Positions 43,817 to 53,241 of a stretch of DNA of 64,000 bases are shown piece after piece. Under the pieces are notes generated by a model. It had not been told where the DNA came from, ran no database searches, and was given only the letters and a program-made list of their open reading frames with translations. The position numbers and the translations under genes are program-made. Every line of letters starts with the position of its first letter. The stretch's first letter is position 1. Location of the stretch: contig NZ_SNUS01000001.1 in the NCBI RefSeq assembly GCF_012027635.1, positions 682,001-746,000 on the forward strand, in the 5' to 3' direction. This DNA is from Thermococcus sp. 21S9. Lineage in GTDB: Archaea; Methanobacteriota_B; Thermococci; Thermococcales; Thermococcaceae.

Positions 43817-45109
43817 ATGGTAGGCTTCGGGGGATTTCCGTATTGGCCGTCAGTGGTTCCCGTCGGGGAGGAAGATGAGAAGCCTGAGGTTTCCCCCACT
43901 CCAAAGCTCGCCTTTTACCTGATTGCCCTCTGGGTTATCCCAATCGTTTCGTTCCTTCTCCTCCGCTGGAGCCTCGTTTACCTCGTGCTCCCCTACCTCA
44001 CACTCCTGTCTGTTTCATACCTGTTCTTCAAGCCGACTGGAACCGTGGAACTGTGGCGTGTCGTCCCCCACAACCGCTTTCTTGAGGGCCAGGAAGTTGA
44101 GGTAGAGGTTCACGTGAAGACCGACTTCAAGGTGGACTACCTCTACGTTCGTGACCTCGTCCCAGACCTTGAGGTGATTGGAAAGCCAGAAAAGGTGTTC
44201 TCCCTGGAGCCGGGTGAGGAGGGGGTTCTGAAGTATCGGGTCAAGATTAAAAGGGGAATCCACAGGTTTGAGGGCTTTCACGTGTCGTACCGCGACCCCT
44301 TTGGCTTCTTCTCATCCGACAGGTTCGTTGACCACTTCACGGAGATAGTCGGAGTTCCAATCCTTTACGATGTCCAGACGCCCTACTCTACCAAGGGAAC
44401 TAAAATAACGATAGGACCGCTCCCGTCTCCCCTCATCGGGGGTGGTCTCGAGTTCCACGCGATTAGAGAATACCAGCCCGGCGACCCGCTCAAGGTCATC
44501 AACTGGAAAGCCACCGCGAGAACCGGCAAGATAATGGTGAACGAGTTTGAGAGCGAGAGAAAGGTTGATGTCGTCTTCGTCGTCGATGGCTCAAAGCTCA
44601 ACAAGCCCGTCTTTGACCATATGGTCCGGGCGGCCGCTTCGCTCATGCTCAACGCCCTGAACGACGGCACGAGTTTCGGCCTTCTCCTCGCCGAGAGGAT
44701 TCCCCTGTGGGTTCGCGTTGACTACGGCAAGAGGCACTTCTTCAAGTGCATAGATTTTCTCAGCACCGCCCAGCCGGACGAGAACAACTACATCGCCTAC
44801 CAGGTTGAGCACCTCGTGAAGACCTCCCTCCCGCCGAGGGCCCAGATAGTTTACTTCTCGCCCCTCCTGACCGAGGAGAGCAGGGAAGCCTTGAAAATCC
44901 TCGCCCGCTACGGCTACAACGTTGTCGTGATAAGCCCCAATCCCAACACCCTGTACGAGCCAAAAAGTGAAGAGGAGAAGTTTGCGATGGAACTCGTTCA
45001 GCTCAAGAGGAAGGCCATTCTCAGGAGCCTCGCGGGATACGGGATTATCATTGACTGGGACCTGAGAAAGCCACTCAAAGCTGCAATCGCGGAGGTGCTC
45101 GGCAAATGA
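43817..45109 (+). CDS. DUF58 domain protein
   Basis: 430 aa. Two membrane helices near the N-terminus (about 28-47 and 50-70), an external-type beta domain (RFLEGQEVEVEVHVKTDFKVDYLYVRDLVPDLEV), then the DUF58 motif EYQPGDPLKVINWKATARTGKIMVNEFESE and a VWA-like region with VVFVVDGSK. Works with MoxR ATPases in known clusters. ATG 43817 follows the moxR stop by 9 bases, with GGGGTAGG upstream. The stop overlaps the next start (ATGA). Confidence 0.93.
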   Translation: MVGFGGFPYWPSVVPVGEEDEKPEVSPTPKLAFYLIALWVIPIVSFLLLRWSLVYLVLPYLTLLSVSYLFFKPTGTVELWRVVPHNRFLEGQEVEVEVHVKTDFKVDYLYVRDLVPDLEVIGKPEKVFSLEPGEEGVLKYRVKIKRGIHRFEGFHVSYRDPFGFFSSDRFVDHFTEIVGVPILYDVQTPYSTKGTKITIGPLPSPLIGGGLEFHAIREYQPGDPLKVINWKATARTGKIMVNEFESERKVDVVFVVDGSKLNKPVFDHMVRAAASLMLNALNDGTSFGLLLAERIPLWVRVDYGKRHFFKCIDFLSTAQPDENNYIAYQVEHLVKTSLPPRAQIVYFSPLLTEESREALKILARYGYNVVVISPNPNTLYEPKSEEEKFAMELVQLKRKAILRSLAGYGIIIDWDLRKPLKAAIAEVLGK

Positions 45110-45534
45110 TTAGGAAACTCCTTTCAGCCGGCGTACTTTCACTGTTCGCGTTCTTCGTCTACTTGGACTTCGGTCCGGGCTTTGAGTTCCTCCTGGTACT
45201 CGGCCTTTCCCTGGTGGCACCCCTTTGGGAACCGGCCGGTTACTTTGCGCTCGCCTCTCTGGGCGTTCTCCTGGTTTATCGCTCTCTGGGTGGTTTTATC
45301 GGACTGTTGACCATAATCTTTGCCATCCAGTACGTTGAATCCCTCTACCTTGCCAGGAGGAACGCGCCCATAAGTCATTACCTGGTTCTCCTGGGGGGAA
45401 CGCTCCTCGCGGTGCCGATTTATTACTTCGCCTACCTGCTGTCCATCTACACACCGAGCTTTGTGAACACAACCCTTGCGGCAATCTTTATGGTTCTACT
45501 CTACGTTCTCTTCTACATAGTCGTCAGACGCTGA
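45106..45534 (+). CDS. small membrane protein ending the MoxR/DUF58 cluster
   Basis: 142 aa made almost entirely of four or five membrane helices (AGVLSLFAFFVYLDFGPGFEFLLVLGL, then ASLGVLLVYRSLGGFIGLLTIIFAIQYV, YLVLLGGTLLAVPIYYFAYLLSIY and AAIFMVLLYVLFYIVV). No family recognised. ATG 45106 overlaps the DUF58 stop. The end overlaps the opposing kinase gene by 11 bases. Confidence 0.8.
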   Translation: MIRKLLSAGVLSLFAFFVYLDFGPGFEFLLVLGLSLVAPLWEPAGYFALASLGVLLVYRSLGGFIGLLTIIFAIQYVESLYLARRNAPISHYLVLLGGTLLAVPIYYFAYLLSIYTPSFVNTTLAAIFMVLLYVLFYIVVRR

Positions 45535-46354
45535 TGCTCCAGCTTCCCCTCTTCTTCAAAACCTCCCGCGCCCGCTCAAGGCCCATTCGCGCACACTCGT
45601 CCAGGGCCCTCCCCTTTACGAGCCCTGCCAGAAAGCCCCCTGCGAAGGCATCGCCGGCGCCGGTGGGGTCAATTTCCCCCTCAACGGGAAGTGCCGGAAA
45701 CTCGTGGAAATCTCCGTCGTAAATCAGGACTCCTTTCTCTCCTCTCGTTATCACAACCAGCTCCGCCCCCCAGGAGTACAGCTCCTCGGCGGATTTCCTG
45801 ACGTCATCGAGTCCTGTGATTAGCTTCGCCTCCTTCTCGTTGGGCGAAACCATGTAGCTCCTCGAGACGAGCTCCCTCACGAGGCCGGGCTTTCTCCGGT
45901 AGTCCTCGTAGTAGGTCGGGTTGAAGTCAAGGCTCACCTTCTTTCCTTCCAGCCTCTCAAGGACCTTCAACTGCTCCTCGGGCGGAATCGGGGCCACGTG
46001 GAAGATTTTTGCCTTAAGGTAGTCCCCAGGAATTGGCGTCTCACCCATTCTCTCCGCAACGCCCATCTCGACCGGCGACTCGACGCTTCCGTCGGGTTTG
46101 TAGATAACCCAGATGTGAATGGTCTTTCCGGGCAGGATTTGAACTCCTCTGATGTCAACGTATTGAGCCAGTTTTTCAAGCCACTCCCGCGGAAAATCCT
46201 CGCCGACTTTCGTGACGAGGCCAACTTTAGCGCCGGCGAGAGAGGCTGAGGTAGCAACGGCCGCCGCGGCCCCGCCGGGCATCTCGATTCTCCCTCCGCC
46301 CGGGAAGACTATCGTGTCTATCGAAACGTGACCGAGGACAACGAGCTCGACCAT
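45524..46354 (-). CDS. PfkB-family sugar/nucleoside kinase
   Basis: 276 aa, ribokinase fold. MVELVVLGHVSIDTIVFPGG and MPGGAAAAVATSASLAGAKVGLVTKVGEDFP at the start; the signature GEIDPTGAGDAFAGGFLAGLVKG near the end carries the catalytic Asp. The substrate (ribose, adenosine, inositol, fructose-type) cannot be read. The sequence does not look like the T. kodakarensis myo-inositol kinase as I remember it. No operon partner on this strand. Confidence 0.92.
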   Translation of the reverse strand: MVELVVLGHVSIDTIVFPGGGRIEMPGGAAAAVATSASLAGAKVGLVTKVGEDFPREWLEKLAQYVDIRGVQILPGKTIHIWVIYKPDGSVESPVEMGVAERMGETPIPGDYLKAKIFHVAPIPPEEQLKVLERLEGKKVSLDFNPTYYEDYRRKPGLVRELVSRSYMVSPNEKEAKLITGLDDVRKSAEELYSWGAELVVITRGEKGVLIYDGDFHEFPALPVEGEIDPTGAGDAFAGGFLAGLVKGRALDECARMGLERAREVLKKRGSWSISV

Positions 46355-46584
46355 TCTACCACCACCTTCATTCGATTGAAAGGGTTATGTCGCCTTGGGT
46401 TTTAAGCCAAACGGTGGAGTTTTGGCAGTGGTAAGTGGTTACTACACAATTAAATGGACAAAATATAAAACGTATTGAGTTGTCTGTTGGGATTTAGTGT
46501 AACCAAAAGCTTTTTAGGAGCTTTGATTATCTTGTCAATGGTTCGTGTGAAACCCTGGAAGCCATGTGAGATTTGGTGGGAGGC

Positions 46585-47547
46585 ATGTCAAAAGTCATTT
46601 CCAACGTGGTCTTGGTAATCCTTGTGTTCTCACTGCTTTTTCTCCCGGCCGTCTCAGCCGATTGCTCGCCGTACAAAATTTATTCCGTGGATTCAATCAG
46701 CATTATCGACGGCTGGCTTCTCCTTGGAATCGGAGAGAACACGTACACCTGCGAGATGATAGCGGGGGAGTGGACGCCCGTGATGATAGGGGTGCCGAGT
46801 GAATATTACATCCTTACCGATGGGGACAAGGCCGTCTTTCTTGGGGGCATTGACATCGGCCGGGAAACCTTCCCTGGTTTCGTGAACGGGACACTCTACG
46901 TTCTAACCGTCAAAAGAACCCACGTCCCGTACAAAAATGTGACAATCACGATTGAAGGCGTGCCCCACAACTTTACGCTCCTCAAGAACGTGACCGTGAA
47001 GGCGCTCTACCGGTTCAATGGGGCCTGTTTTGAAAACGTTTCAACGTGTAGAATCGTTTCGTATCCCAACGGGACAAAGATAAACACCTGCAATATGTTC
47101 ATCTGGAACGTCTCCGACTACAAAATCCCCGGCGGTTCTTTAACCGGCGTTCCCGTGAGGATTGAGAACGGAACGGTTCACTTCAGGTTGGGAGGGAGTT
47201 ACTCCCTCGTGCTACCGGGTGGGGTCAATGCTTCGGTTCTGAAGCTGGAAGCGTTTAAGGCAGAACATGGACTCGTTCTGGTTAACAGGGGAGCAATCAA
47301 AGTTCCCGCGGGGGAAGGTGTTGAGGACATTCCCGTACTTTTTGTTGCAGATAACAAAACCGTCCGCTCACCTAAATTTGTGGATTTGGAAAAGTTCGTC
47401 TGCGCTAAAGGTGGTGCGAATACTACCAGCTCAACTGCTAACTCCGTGGTTGAGAATATGAGCAAAAAGAGCATCTGCGGGCCTGGATTTGTAGCCCTCT
47501 TGGCAGTTCTTGGTTTGTTAACGGTGAGGATCTTGAGGGGGTGGTAG
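46585..47547 (+). CDS. CGP-CTERM surface protein 1
   Basis: 320 aa. An N-terminal signal peptide (about 1-26, ending AVSA before DCSPY) is followed by an external beta-rich region with many N-glycosylation sequons, a Thr/Ser stretch and the C-terminal signal SICGPGFVALLAVLGLLTVRILRGW. This is CGP-CTERM, thought to be cut at the Cys and lipid-linked in Thermococcaceae. ATG 46585 follows GGTGGGAGG. The 230 bases upstream (46355-46584) are AT-rich with promoter-like stretches and no gene. The next gene encodes a protein of the same class. Confidence 0.88.
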   Translation: MSKVISNVVLVILVFSLLFLPAVSADCSPYKIYSVDSISIIDGWLLLGIGENTYTCEMIAGEWTPVMIGVPSEYYILTDGDKAVFLGGIDIGRETFPGFVNGTLYVLTVKRTHVPYKNVTITIEGVPHNFTLLKNVTVKALYRFNGACFENVSTCRIVSYPNGTKINTCNMFIWNVSDYKIPGGSLTGVPVRIENGTVHFRLGGSYSLVLPGGVNASVLKLEAFKAEHGLVLVNRGAIKVPAGEGVEDIPVLFVADNKTVRSPKFVDLEKFVCAKGGANTTSSTANSVVENMSKKSICGPGFVALLAVLGLLTVRILRGW

Positions 47548-47548
47548 A

Positions 47549-49036
47549 GTGTCCCGATGGGGAGTATATATCGCCGTCGTCACTTTGCTGTTACTCGTCG
47601 TCCCTGGACTCGTTTCGGGCCAGGAGGTTGATGAGGTTAAGTACGCCGTGATGTCCAATGGAAGTGATGCCCTCATACCCCTACTGTTTCTCTCTTACTG
47701 GCCCTACTGTCCTCCACTCTCCGGAATAGACTGTGCCAACGCAACGATGGGAGAGGTCATCGGGGGAAGCGAGTACATCCTCTACTTCGACGGCTCTAAG
47801 CTTTACCTTCTCAACTTCACGCCTGCCTTCACTAAGATTTACTGGAGGTACAGCTCACTGCTGGACCTTTCGCTTCACGATGCACGCTTCATAAACGGAA
47901 GCTGGTACCTTAACGTAACCTTCTATCCACCCATGGAGGAGGTTTCGGGCGTTTACCGCTTTGACCCCCGCAGGTTCTGCATGGAGCCCGCGAATATCAC
48001 ATGGTCCGAACTTCCTGAGGGCAAGCTCAGCGATGAGATAGACGGCTGGAGGATTGAACTTCAGTCTCCGAGCTTTGAGAAGTGGGGCCTCGCTAACGTG
48101 AGCGACGTCTGGGTAACGATGAGCAGGGACGCGCTGAAATGGTCGCCGGGTCCAACAGAGGTCGTCAATTCAAGCCTCTTCCCGATTTACTTTGCCCTTA
48201 GGAAGGGGGACGAGGTCAGGAACATCACGCTCCTCTACCTGAACTTGAACACAACTCGGGAGGATTTTACGGGCCCTGCAAAAGCCTACTGGTTCCCAAA
48301 GAACGTTGAAATTGCAAACGTGACGGTCTGCAGAAGCGCCAACGTTGAATTTCCCATCACGGCGCTTCGTGTGGACGGTGTTTACCGGGGACGGCGGGGT
48401 GTTATCCTCGTTGTTAACTACGAGGTCCTCAGTCCGAAAACGCGCCCGTGGAAGCCCCTTAACAACACCCTCGTCCCGAACTTGGTTTCCTACTACCTCT
48501 TCTACGTCTCTAAGGACGGCCCTTACTTCCTCGGTGACTATCCCGAAGAGCCAGTGGTGAAGTTCGAAGACGGCTTCTGGAGGTTTAAGCTCCACCTCTG
48601 GAACGGTAGCGTTGAGAACGCGACCTTTAACCCTGCGTCTCTTAACAGGCCGAACGTGAGTCCCGTTGAAGTGCCGAACGTATCCATTAACTGGACTTCT
48701 GTGAAAGTCGGAAACCTCACGGTGAGCTATCCAGCGGGATTCCTGGGTTACTCTTGGGGCTGTAACTGCACCCTGGAGATTCAAAATAGAAAGATTCTAA
48801 GGGTTCTCCCGTACGTCCCCTTCTCTGTAGGAGTGAACGGAAAGTTCTACCCTCTGTTCAAACCTGCTAAGGTGACTTCCCAGCCGGTTCCTCCAAAGGT
48901 TGACTTGAACTTCACCACTGCGACGAGCACAACCCCTGGAAAAACGACGGCCAAAACCATCTGCGGACCCGGGTTTATGGTTATCCTCGCCGTTACCGCG
49001 GTTGTCCTCAAACGACTGCGGAAATGGGGTGAGTAA
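47549..49036 (+). CDS. CGP-CTERM surface protein 2
   Basis: 495 aa. Signal peptide (about 1-24, LLLLVVPGLVSG), a long external region with about 20 N-glycosylation sequons, a short Thr-rich stalk (ATSTTPGKTTAKT) and the sorting tail ICGPGFMVILAVTAVVLKRLRKWGE. It shares organisation with the preceding protein but is longer. GTG 47549 lies one base after the upstream stop, with GGGGTGGTAG before it, so both are made from one mRNA. Ligand or function unknown; solute binding or cell-surface structure are possible. Confidence 0.88.
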   Translation: MSRWGVYIAVVTLLLLVVPGLVSGQEVDEVKYAVMSNGSDALIPLLFLSYWPYCPPLSGIDCANATMGEVIGGSEYILYFDGSKLYLLNFTPAFTKIYWRYSSLLDLSLHDARFINGSWYLNVTFYPPMEEVSGVYRFDPRRFCMEPANITWSELPEGKLSDEIDGWRIELQSPSFEKWGLANVSDVWVTMSRDALKWSPGPTEVVNSSLFPIYFALRKGDEVRNITLLYLNLNTTREDFTGPAKAYWFPKNVEIANVTVCRSANVEFPITALRVDGVYRGRRGVILVVNYEVLSPKTRPWKPLNNTLVPNLVSYYLFYVSKDGPYFLGDYPEEPVVKFEDGFWRFKLHLWNGSVENATFNPASLNRPNVSPVEVPNVSINWTSVKVGNLTVSYPAGFLGYSWGCNCTLEIQNRKILRVLPYVPFSVGVNGKFYPLFKPAKVTSQPVPPKVDLNFTTATSTTPGKTTAKTICGPGFMVILAVTAVVLKRLRKWGE

Positions 49037-49113
49037 GTCCCTTCCAACCTCCGTTTAGATGTCCATCGAAAAAGGTTAAAAAGTTCGGCTTCCAAAATCC
49101 TCAGGTGATGTTT

Positions 49114-50613
49114 ATGGAGAGTGTCTTCCAGAACGAGACGATTAAAGAGATTCTGGCCAAGTACAGGAGAATCTGGGCGATAGGCCACGCGCAGAGCGTG
49201 CTCGGCTGGGACATGGAGGTCAACATGCCCAGAGAGGGAATCCTTGAGAGGAGCGTTGCGCAGGGCGAGCTTTCGGTTCTCAGCCAGGAGTTCCTCCTCA
49301 AGCCGGACTTCGTCGAGCTCGTCGAGAAGGCCAAGGGCATAGAGGGCCTCAACGAGTATGAGCGCGGTGTCGTCAGGGTTCTCGACCGCTCGATAAGAAT
49401 CAGCAAGGCCTTCCCGCCAGAGTTCCTCAGGGAGATGAGCGAGGTCACGAGCCAGGCAACGAAGGCCTGGGAGGAGGCTAAGGGGACCAACGACTACTCC
49501 AAGTTCGAGCCTTGGCTCGACAGGATAATCGATTTGGCGAAGCGCGCCGCTGACTATCTCGGCTACGAGGACGAGCCCTACGACGCTCTTCTGGACATGT
49601 TCGAGGAGGGCCTCACCACCAAGGAAGTCGAGAGGATGTTCGACAAGCTCGAGAAGGAGCTAAAGCCCCTCCTTGAGAAGATAATGGAAGAAGGTAAGGT
49701 CCCGAGGGAGCACCCGCTTGAGAAGGAGAAGTATGAGAGGGAGCAGATGGAGAAGGTCAACCTCTGGATTCTCCAGAAGTTCGGCTTCCCGCTCGGCGTC
49801 CGCTCCCGCCTGGACGTCTCCGCCCACCCGTTCACGACCGAGTTCGGAATCAGAGACGTGAGGATAACCACCAGATACGAGGGCTACGACTTCAGGAGGA
49901 CGATACTTAGCACGGTCCACGAGTTCGGTCACGCCCTCTACGAGCTCCAGCAGGACGAGCGCTTCATGTTCAGCCCCATAGCCGGTGGCGTCTCCCTTGG
50001 AATCCACGAGAGCCAGAGTAGGTTCTGGGAGAACATCATCGGTAGGAGCAGAGAGTTCGCGGGGCTAATCTACCCCGTCCTGAAGGAGAACCTGCCCTTC
50101 ATGGCCAGCTACACTCCGGAGGACGTCTACCTCTACTTCAACATCGTTCGCCCGGACTTCATCAGGACTGAAGCAGATGTCGTCACCTACAACTTCCACA
50201 TACTCCTACGCTTCAAGCTTGAAAGAATGATGCTCAACGAGGGCGTTAAGGCGAAGGATTTACCGGAGCTCTGGAACGAGGAGATGGAGAAGCTCCTTGG
50301 AATAAGGCCTAAGAGCTATGCGGAGGGAATCCTCCAGGACATCCACTGGGCGCACGGAACGATAGGCTACTTCCCGACCTACAGCATCGGAACGCTCCTC
50401 GCGAGCCAGCTCTACTACCACATGAAGAAGGACATCCCGGACTTCGAAGACAAGGTGGCTAAAGCGGAGTTCGAGCCGATAAAGGCATGGCTGAGGGAGA
50501 AGATACACCGCTGGGGAAGCATTTACCCGCCGAAGGAGCTCCTCAGGAAAGCCATCGGCGAGGAGCTGAACCCGGACTACTTCATTCGCTGGGTGAAGGA
50601 GAGGTATCTTTGA
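49114..50613 (+). CDS. thermostable carboxypeptidase, M32 family
   Basis: 499 aa metallocarboxypeptidase. The metal motif HEFGH lies in STVHEFGHALYELQQ, followed by the downstream Glu in GIHESQSRFWENIIGRS. The opening MESVFQNETIKEILAKYRRIWAIGHAQSVLGWDMEVNMP is nearly that of P. furiosus carboxypeptidase as I recall. It releases C-terminal residues from peptides in the cytoplasm. ATG 49114 has GGTGAT four bases upstream; starts at 49105 and 49108 are possible but lack spacing. Confidence 0.96.
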   Translation: MESVFQNETIKEILAKYRRIWAIGHAQSVLGWDMEVNMPREGILERSVAQGELSVLSQEFLLKPDFVELVEKAKGIEGLNEYERGVVRVLDRSIRISKAFPPEFLREMSEVTSQATKAWEEAKGTNDYSKFEPWLDRIIDLAKRAADYLGYEDEPYDALLDMFEEGLTTKEVERMFDKLEKELKPLLEKIMEEGKVPREHPLEKEKYEREQMEKVNLWILQKFGFPLGVRSRLDVSAHPFTTEFGIRDVRITTRYEGYDFRRTILSTVHEFGHALYELQQDERFMFSPIAGGVSLGIHESQSRFWENIIGRSREFAGLIYPVLKENLPFMASYTPEDVYLYFNIVRPDFIRTEADVVTYNFHILLRFKLERMMLNEGVKAKDLPELWNEEMEKLLGIRPKSYAEGILQDIHWAHGTIGYFPTYSIGTLLASQLYYHMKKDIPDFEDKVAKAEFEPIKAWLREKIHRWGSIYPPKELLRKAIGEELNPDYFIRWVKERYL

Positions 50614-50668
50614 GTCTTTCCTCAACTTCCTCTTTTTGCCCGTAATTCAAAAATCAAAAACTGTGCTA

Positions 50669-51016
50669 CTATCCCAACGGCTCACCAATCCACGCTACTG
50701 GCTCGACCTCTATCGCAACCACACCGTACTTCTTCTCCTTCTCCTCGGAATAAAAGCGCCTGTAGACCTTGACGCCCTCTTCAATGCTCTTCACTCCCGG
50801 CAGGACGTTCTCCAATCCTTCTTTCTCCAGCATTTCCCTGAAGGATGAGTAGACTCTCAGGTCCTTCACGACGCAGACGAGCTTGTTCTCGAAGACTATC
50901 TCGTCGCCCGGCTTTATGGCCTGCCTCTTCTCGTCGTACAATCTGCCTTCAATCCGCTTCTTCCCCTCGGCTATCGCCTTTAAGTACTCCTCCTGAAGGC
51001 CCATCTTCCACCTCAT
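50669..51016 (-). CDS. ASCH-domain protein
   Basis: 115 aa. MGLQEEYLKAIAEGKKRIEGRLYDEKRQAIKPGDEIVFENKLVCVVKDLRVYSSFREMLEKEGL is the ASCH (PUA-like) fold, with the GKKRIEGR basic motif likely to bind RNA or a nucleoside. The family includes RNA-binding regulators and, in bacteria, an N4-acetylcytidine hydrolase. ATG 51016 follows GTGGGAG. Located nine bases after the flavoprotein gene, same strand. Confidence 0.87.
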   Translation of the reverse strand: MRWKMGLQEEYLKAIAEGKKRIEGRLYDEKRQAIKPGDEIVFENKLVCVVKDLRVYSSFREMLEKEGLENVLPGVKSIEEGVKVYRRFYSEEKEKKYGVVAIEVEPVAWIGEPLG

Positions 51017-51025
51017 GCTCCCACC

Positions 51026-52138
51026 TCACAGCAGGGCTTTAATCAGGCTCGGGCTGACCTTTATGAGCTTTGCGAGGAGCTTGGGCCTCTTGAGTATAGC
51101 CTTGGCCGTTCTCAGGTGGTCGTCGAAGTCCGCCTGGGTTTCTATTACCTCCCTCGCCTCTTCACTCCCCAGGACCTCGAAGATTCTCTCTATCGCCTCT
51201 TGGTCGAGGCCGAGGAAGAGTTTTCTGAACCTGAGGCCGAAGCTTATCTGCCTCCTCACCCACGAGCAGTGGCTCCAGTAGTTCTCGGGCCTGCCCTCGA
51301 GTAAGGCCTTCCGCAGGCTCTCGGCGCAGAGCATCCCGTAGACTATCCCTCCAGCGGTGGTCGGTTTTATCTGAAGGGCGGAATCACCGACGAGTGCCAC
51401 GTTGCCCCTCACCCAGGGCTTCCTCCAGCCGAAGCCAACGGTTCCGGCCTTAAACTCGAGAATCCTCGTGGGTTCTAACCTTCTGAGTCGTAGAAACCTG
51501 TTCAGGGCCTCTATGCTCCCGAAGGTTCCAACTCTGGCCGTTTCGCCGTCTATTGGAGCGACCCACGCGAAGAAGTCGGGCGTTATCTCCTTGTTCACCC
51601 AGACCTCGACGTTTTTCCTTTCAAACTCGCCAAGAACTTCAACCTCGTAACCGCTGAGGAACTCGGCCTTCGTCTTCGCTCTCATCGCCTTCGCCACCGT
51701 GCTGTTCACGCCGTCGGCCCCGACGTAACAGTCAGCCTTTACCTCGAGCGTCTCCCCGAGGTGCTGGAGAACAGCCTTCCCGTTTTTGAAGCCCTTAAAG
51801 GTCGTGCTCATCAGGTAATCGGCGCCCCTCTTCATAGCCCTCTTCGCGAGCTCCCGCTCAAGCGTCTTTCTGTCAACGAGATACGCTTGAGGACTCTTCC
51901 TCCCAATCGAGAAGCTCTGGATTCGCGAGTAGAAAGTTGCCCCATAGAGCTCGTTCAGGATGGCTTTTTTCGGCAGTCCGAGCTTCTCGTAGTTCTCGGC
52001 TCCGATTATGCCGGTGCAGGCCTTTCCCCCGAAGGAGTTCTTTCTCTCGACGACAGCGACGCTGTAGTCCCTCGCGAGAAGGTTAGCGAGATAATTGCCA
52101 ACGGGCCCGGCACCGATGATTAGGACGTCGTACCTCAT
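51026..52138 (-). CDS. geranylgeranyl reductase-family flavoprotein
   Basis: 370 aa. The N-terminal FAD site DVLIIGAGPVGNYLANLLARDYSVAVVERK, the middle motif CYVGADGVNSTVAKAMR, and VALVGDSALQIKPTTAGGIVYGMLCAESL are as in digeranylgeranylglycerophospholipid reductases, which saturate archaeal lipid chains. Related enzymes act on other prenyl substrates, so the exact role is open. ATG 52138 follows GGGGTGAGG; GTG 52144 is less likely. Divergent from the pyroglutamyl peptidase gene. Confidence 0.92.
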   Translation of the reverse strand: MRYDVLIIGAGPVGNYLANLLARDYSVAVVERKNSFGGKACTGIIGAENYEKLGLPKKAILNELYGATFYSRIQSFSIGRKSPQAYLVDRKTLERELAKRAMKRGADYLMSTTFKGFKNGKAVLQHLGETLEVKADCYVGADGVNSTVAKAMRAKTKAEFLSGYEVEVLGEFERKNVEVWVNKEITPDFFAWVAPIDGETARVGTFGSIEALNRFLRLRRLEPTRILEFKAGTVGFGWRKPWVRGNVALVGDSALQIKPTTAGGIVYGMLCAESLRKALLEGRPENYWSHCSWVRRQISFGLRFRKLFLGLDQEAIERIFEVLGSEEAREVIETQADFDDHLRTAKAILKRPKLLAKLIKVSPSLIKALL

Positions 52139-52198
52139 CCTCACCCCTCGTCCGGAGTAGCTTTTAAACCCTAAAAACCTACCCTTTCCGGTGGTCCC

Positions 52199-52801
52199 AT
52201 GAAGGTTCTGGTTACCGGCTTCGAGCCCTTCGGTGGTGAGGAGATAAACCCATCGTGGGAGGCCGTTAAGGCACTCCCCGAGGAACTCAACGGTGCAACG
52301 CTCCTGAAGGTTCAGCTACCGGTTTCCTTTAACCGCGTCAGGGAGATTCTGCCGAGACTAATCACTAAGGAGAGGCCTGACATTGTTCTCCTGACTGGTC
52401 AGGCCGGTGGAAGACCGAACGTAACGGTGGAGAGGGTCGCGATAAACGTGATGGACTCGACGATGCCGGACAACGACGGGTTTAAGCCGGAGGACGAGCC
52501 GGTCTTCGAGGGCGCTCCCGATGCTTACTTCGCCACTATACCGATAAAAGAGGTCGTGAAAGCCCTGAGAAAGGCCGGAATTCCAGCGGGGGTTTCTAAT
52601 ACCGCTGGCACCTACGTCTGCAACACCGCGATGTTTACCGCTCTACACACGATAGCGGTCGCTGGAATGGAAACGAAAGCAGGCTTCATCCACGTGCCCT
52701 TCAGCCACGCACAGGCCCTCGAGAAGCCGAGGCCGTCGATGGCGCAGGAGACGATAAACGAGGCGATAAGGAAAGCGCTGGAGATGCTCGTTACTCCTTG
52801 A
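52199..52801 (+). CDS. pcp: pyroglutamyl-peptidase I (pyrrolidone carboxyl peptidase)
   Basis: 200 aa cysteine peptidase removing N-terminal pyroglutamate. VLVTGFEPFGGEEINPSWEA at the start. The catalytic set is visible: Glu in NVTVERVAINV, Cys in GTYVCNTAMF, His in AGFIHVPF. Length matches the family. ATG 52199 follows GGTGG, with CTTTTAAACC about 35 bases upstream. The last 11 bases overlap the opposing gene. Confidence 0.96.
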   Translation: MKVLVTGFEPFGGEEINPSWEAVKALPEELNGATLLKVQLPVSFNRVREILPRLITKERPDIVLLTGQAGGRPNVTVERVAINVMDSTMPDNDGFKPEDEPVFEGAPDAYFATIPIKEVVKALRKAGIPAGVSNTAGTYVCNTAMFTALHTIAVAGMETKAGFIHVPFSHAQALEKPRPSMAQETINEAIRKALEMLVTP

Positions 52802-53120
52802 ACAGCTCGTTGAAGTCAATCTCGTAGACGACGGAGCCGTTGAAGCTCTGGGCCTCCTTGAACCTCGCTATGAGTGAGCTGAAGGTCTCGACGAGGGCTC
52901 CCCTTATCTCACTCATTATTTTCTCCGCGTCCTCTCTCGTGCCTGCCTTGAAGACCTTCTCGGTCAGCTCGTTGAGGCCGAGCTCCTCGCCCCTAATCCT
53001 GACCTTGGGGTCGAAGCCGTCGACTATGGCCTTTAGCTCATCGTCCAGGTCGAGTTCCCTGACCCTGACGATGTACTCCCCGCTCACGATGTCGTACTTT
53101 TTGTCAAAGACGAGGCGCAT
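52791..53120 (-). CDS. conserved hypothetical protein
   Basis: 109 aa, acidic, helical. MRLVFDKKYDIVSGEYIVRVRELDLDDELKAIVDGFDPKVRIRG suggests a small beta start and a long helix later (EDAEKIMSEIRGALVETFSSLIARFKEA). No family recognised; I think it is Thermococcales-specific. ATG 53120 follows GGGTGAAG. Convergent with pcp. Confidence 0.7.
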   Translation of the reverse strand: MRLVFDKKYDIVSGEYIVRVRELDLDDELKAIVDGFDPKVRIRGEELGLNELTEKVFKAGTREDAEKIMSEIRGALVETFSSLIARFKEAQSFNGSVVYEIDFNELFKE

Positions 53121-53241
53121 CTTCACCCTATCACCCCGGGGTTGAATATAACCCAAGGGCTAAATAACGGTTTTGGTGAAACCTCAAGCTCCGTCGGCCA
53201 AACCATTAAAAAGCCCCCCGCGTCACTTCCGGTGGAGGGTG

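Noticed and set aside
45524-46354. myo-Inositol 3-kinase
   Set aside because: The sequence does not resemble the Thermococcus inositol kinase as I remember it; only PfkB family membership is supportable.
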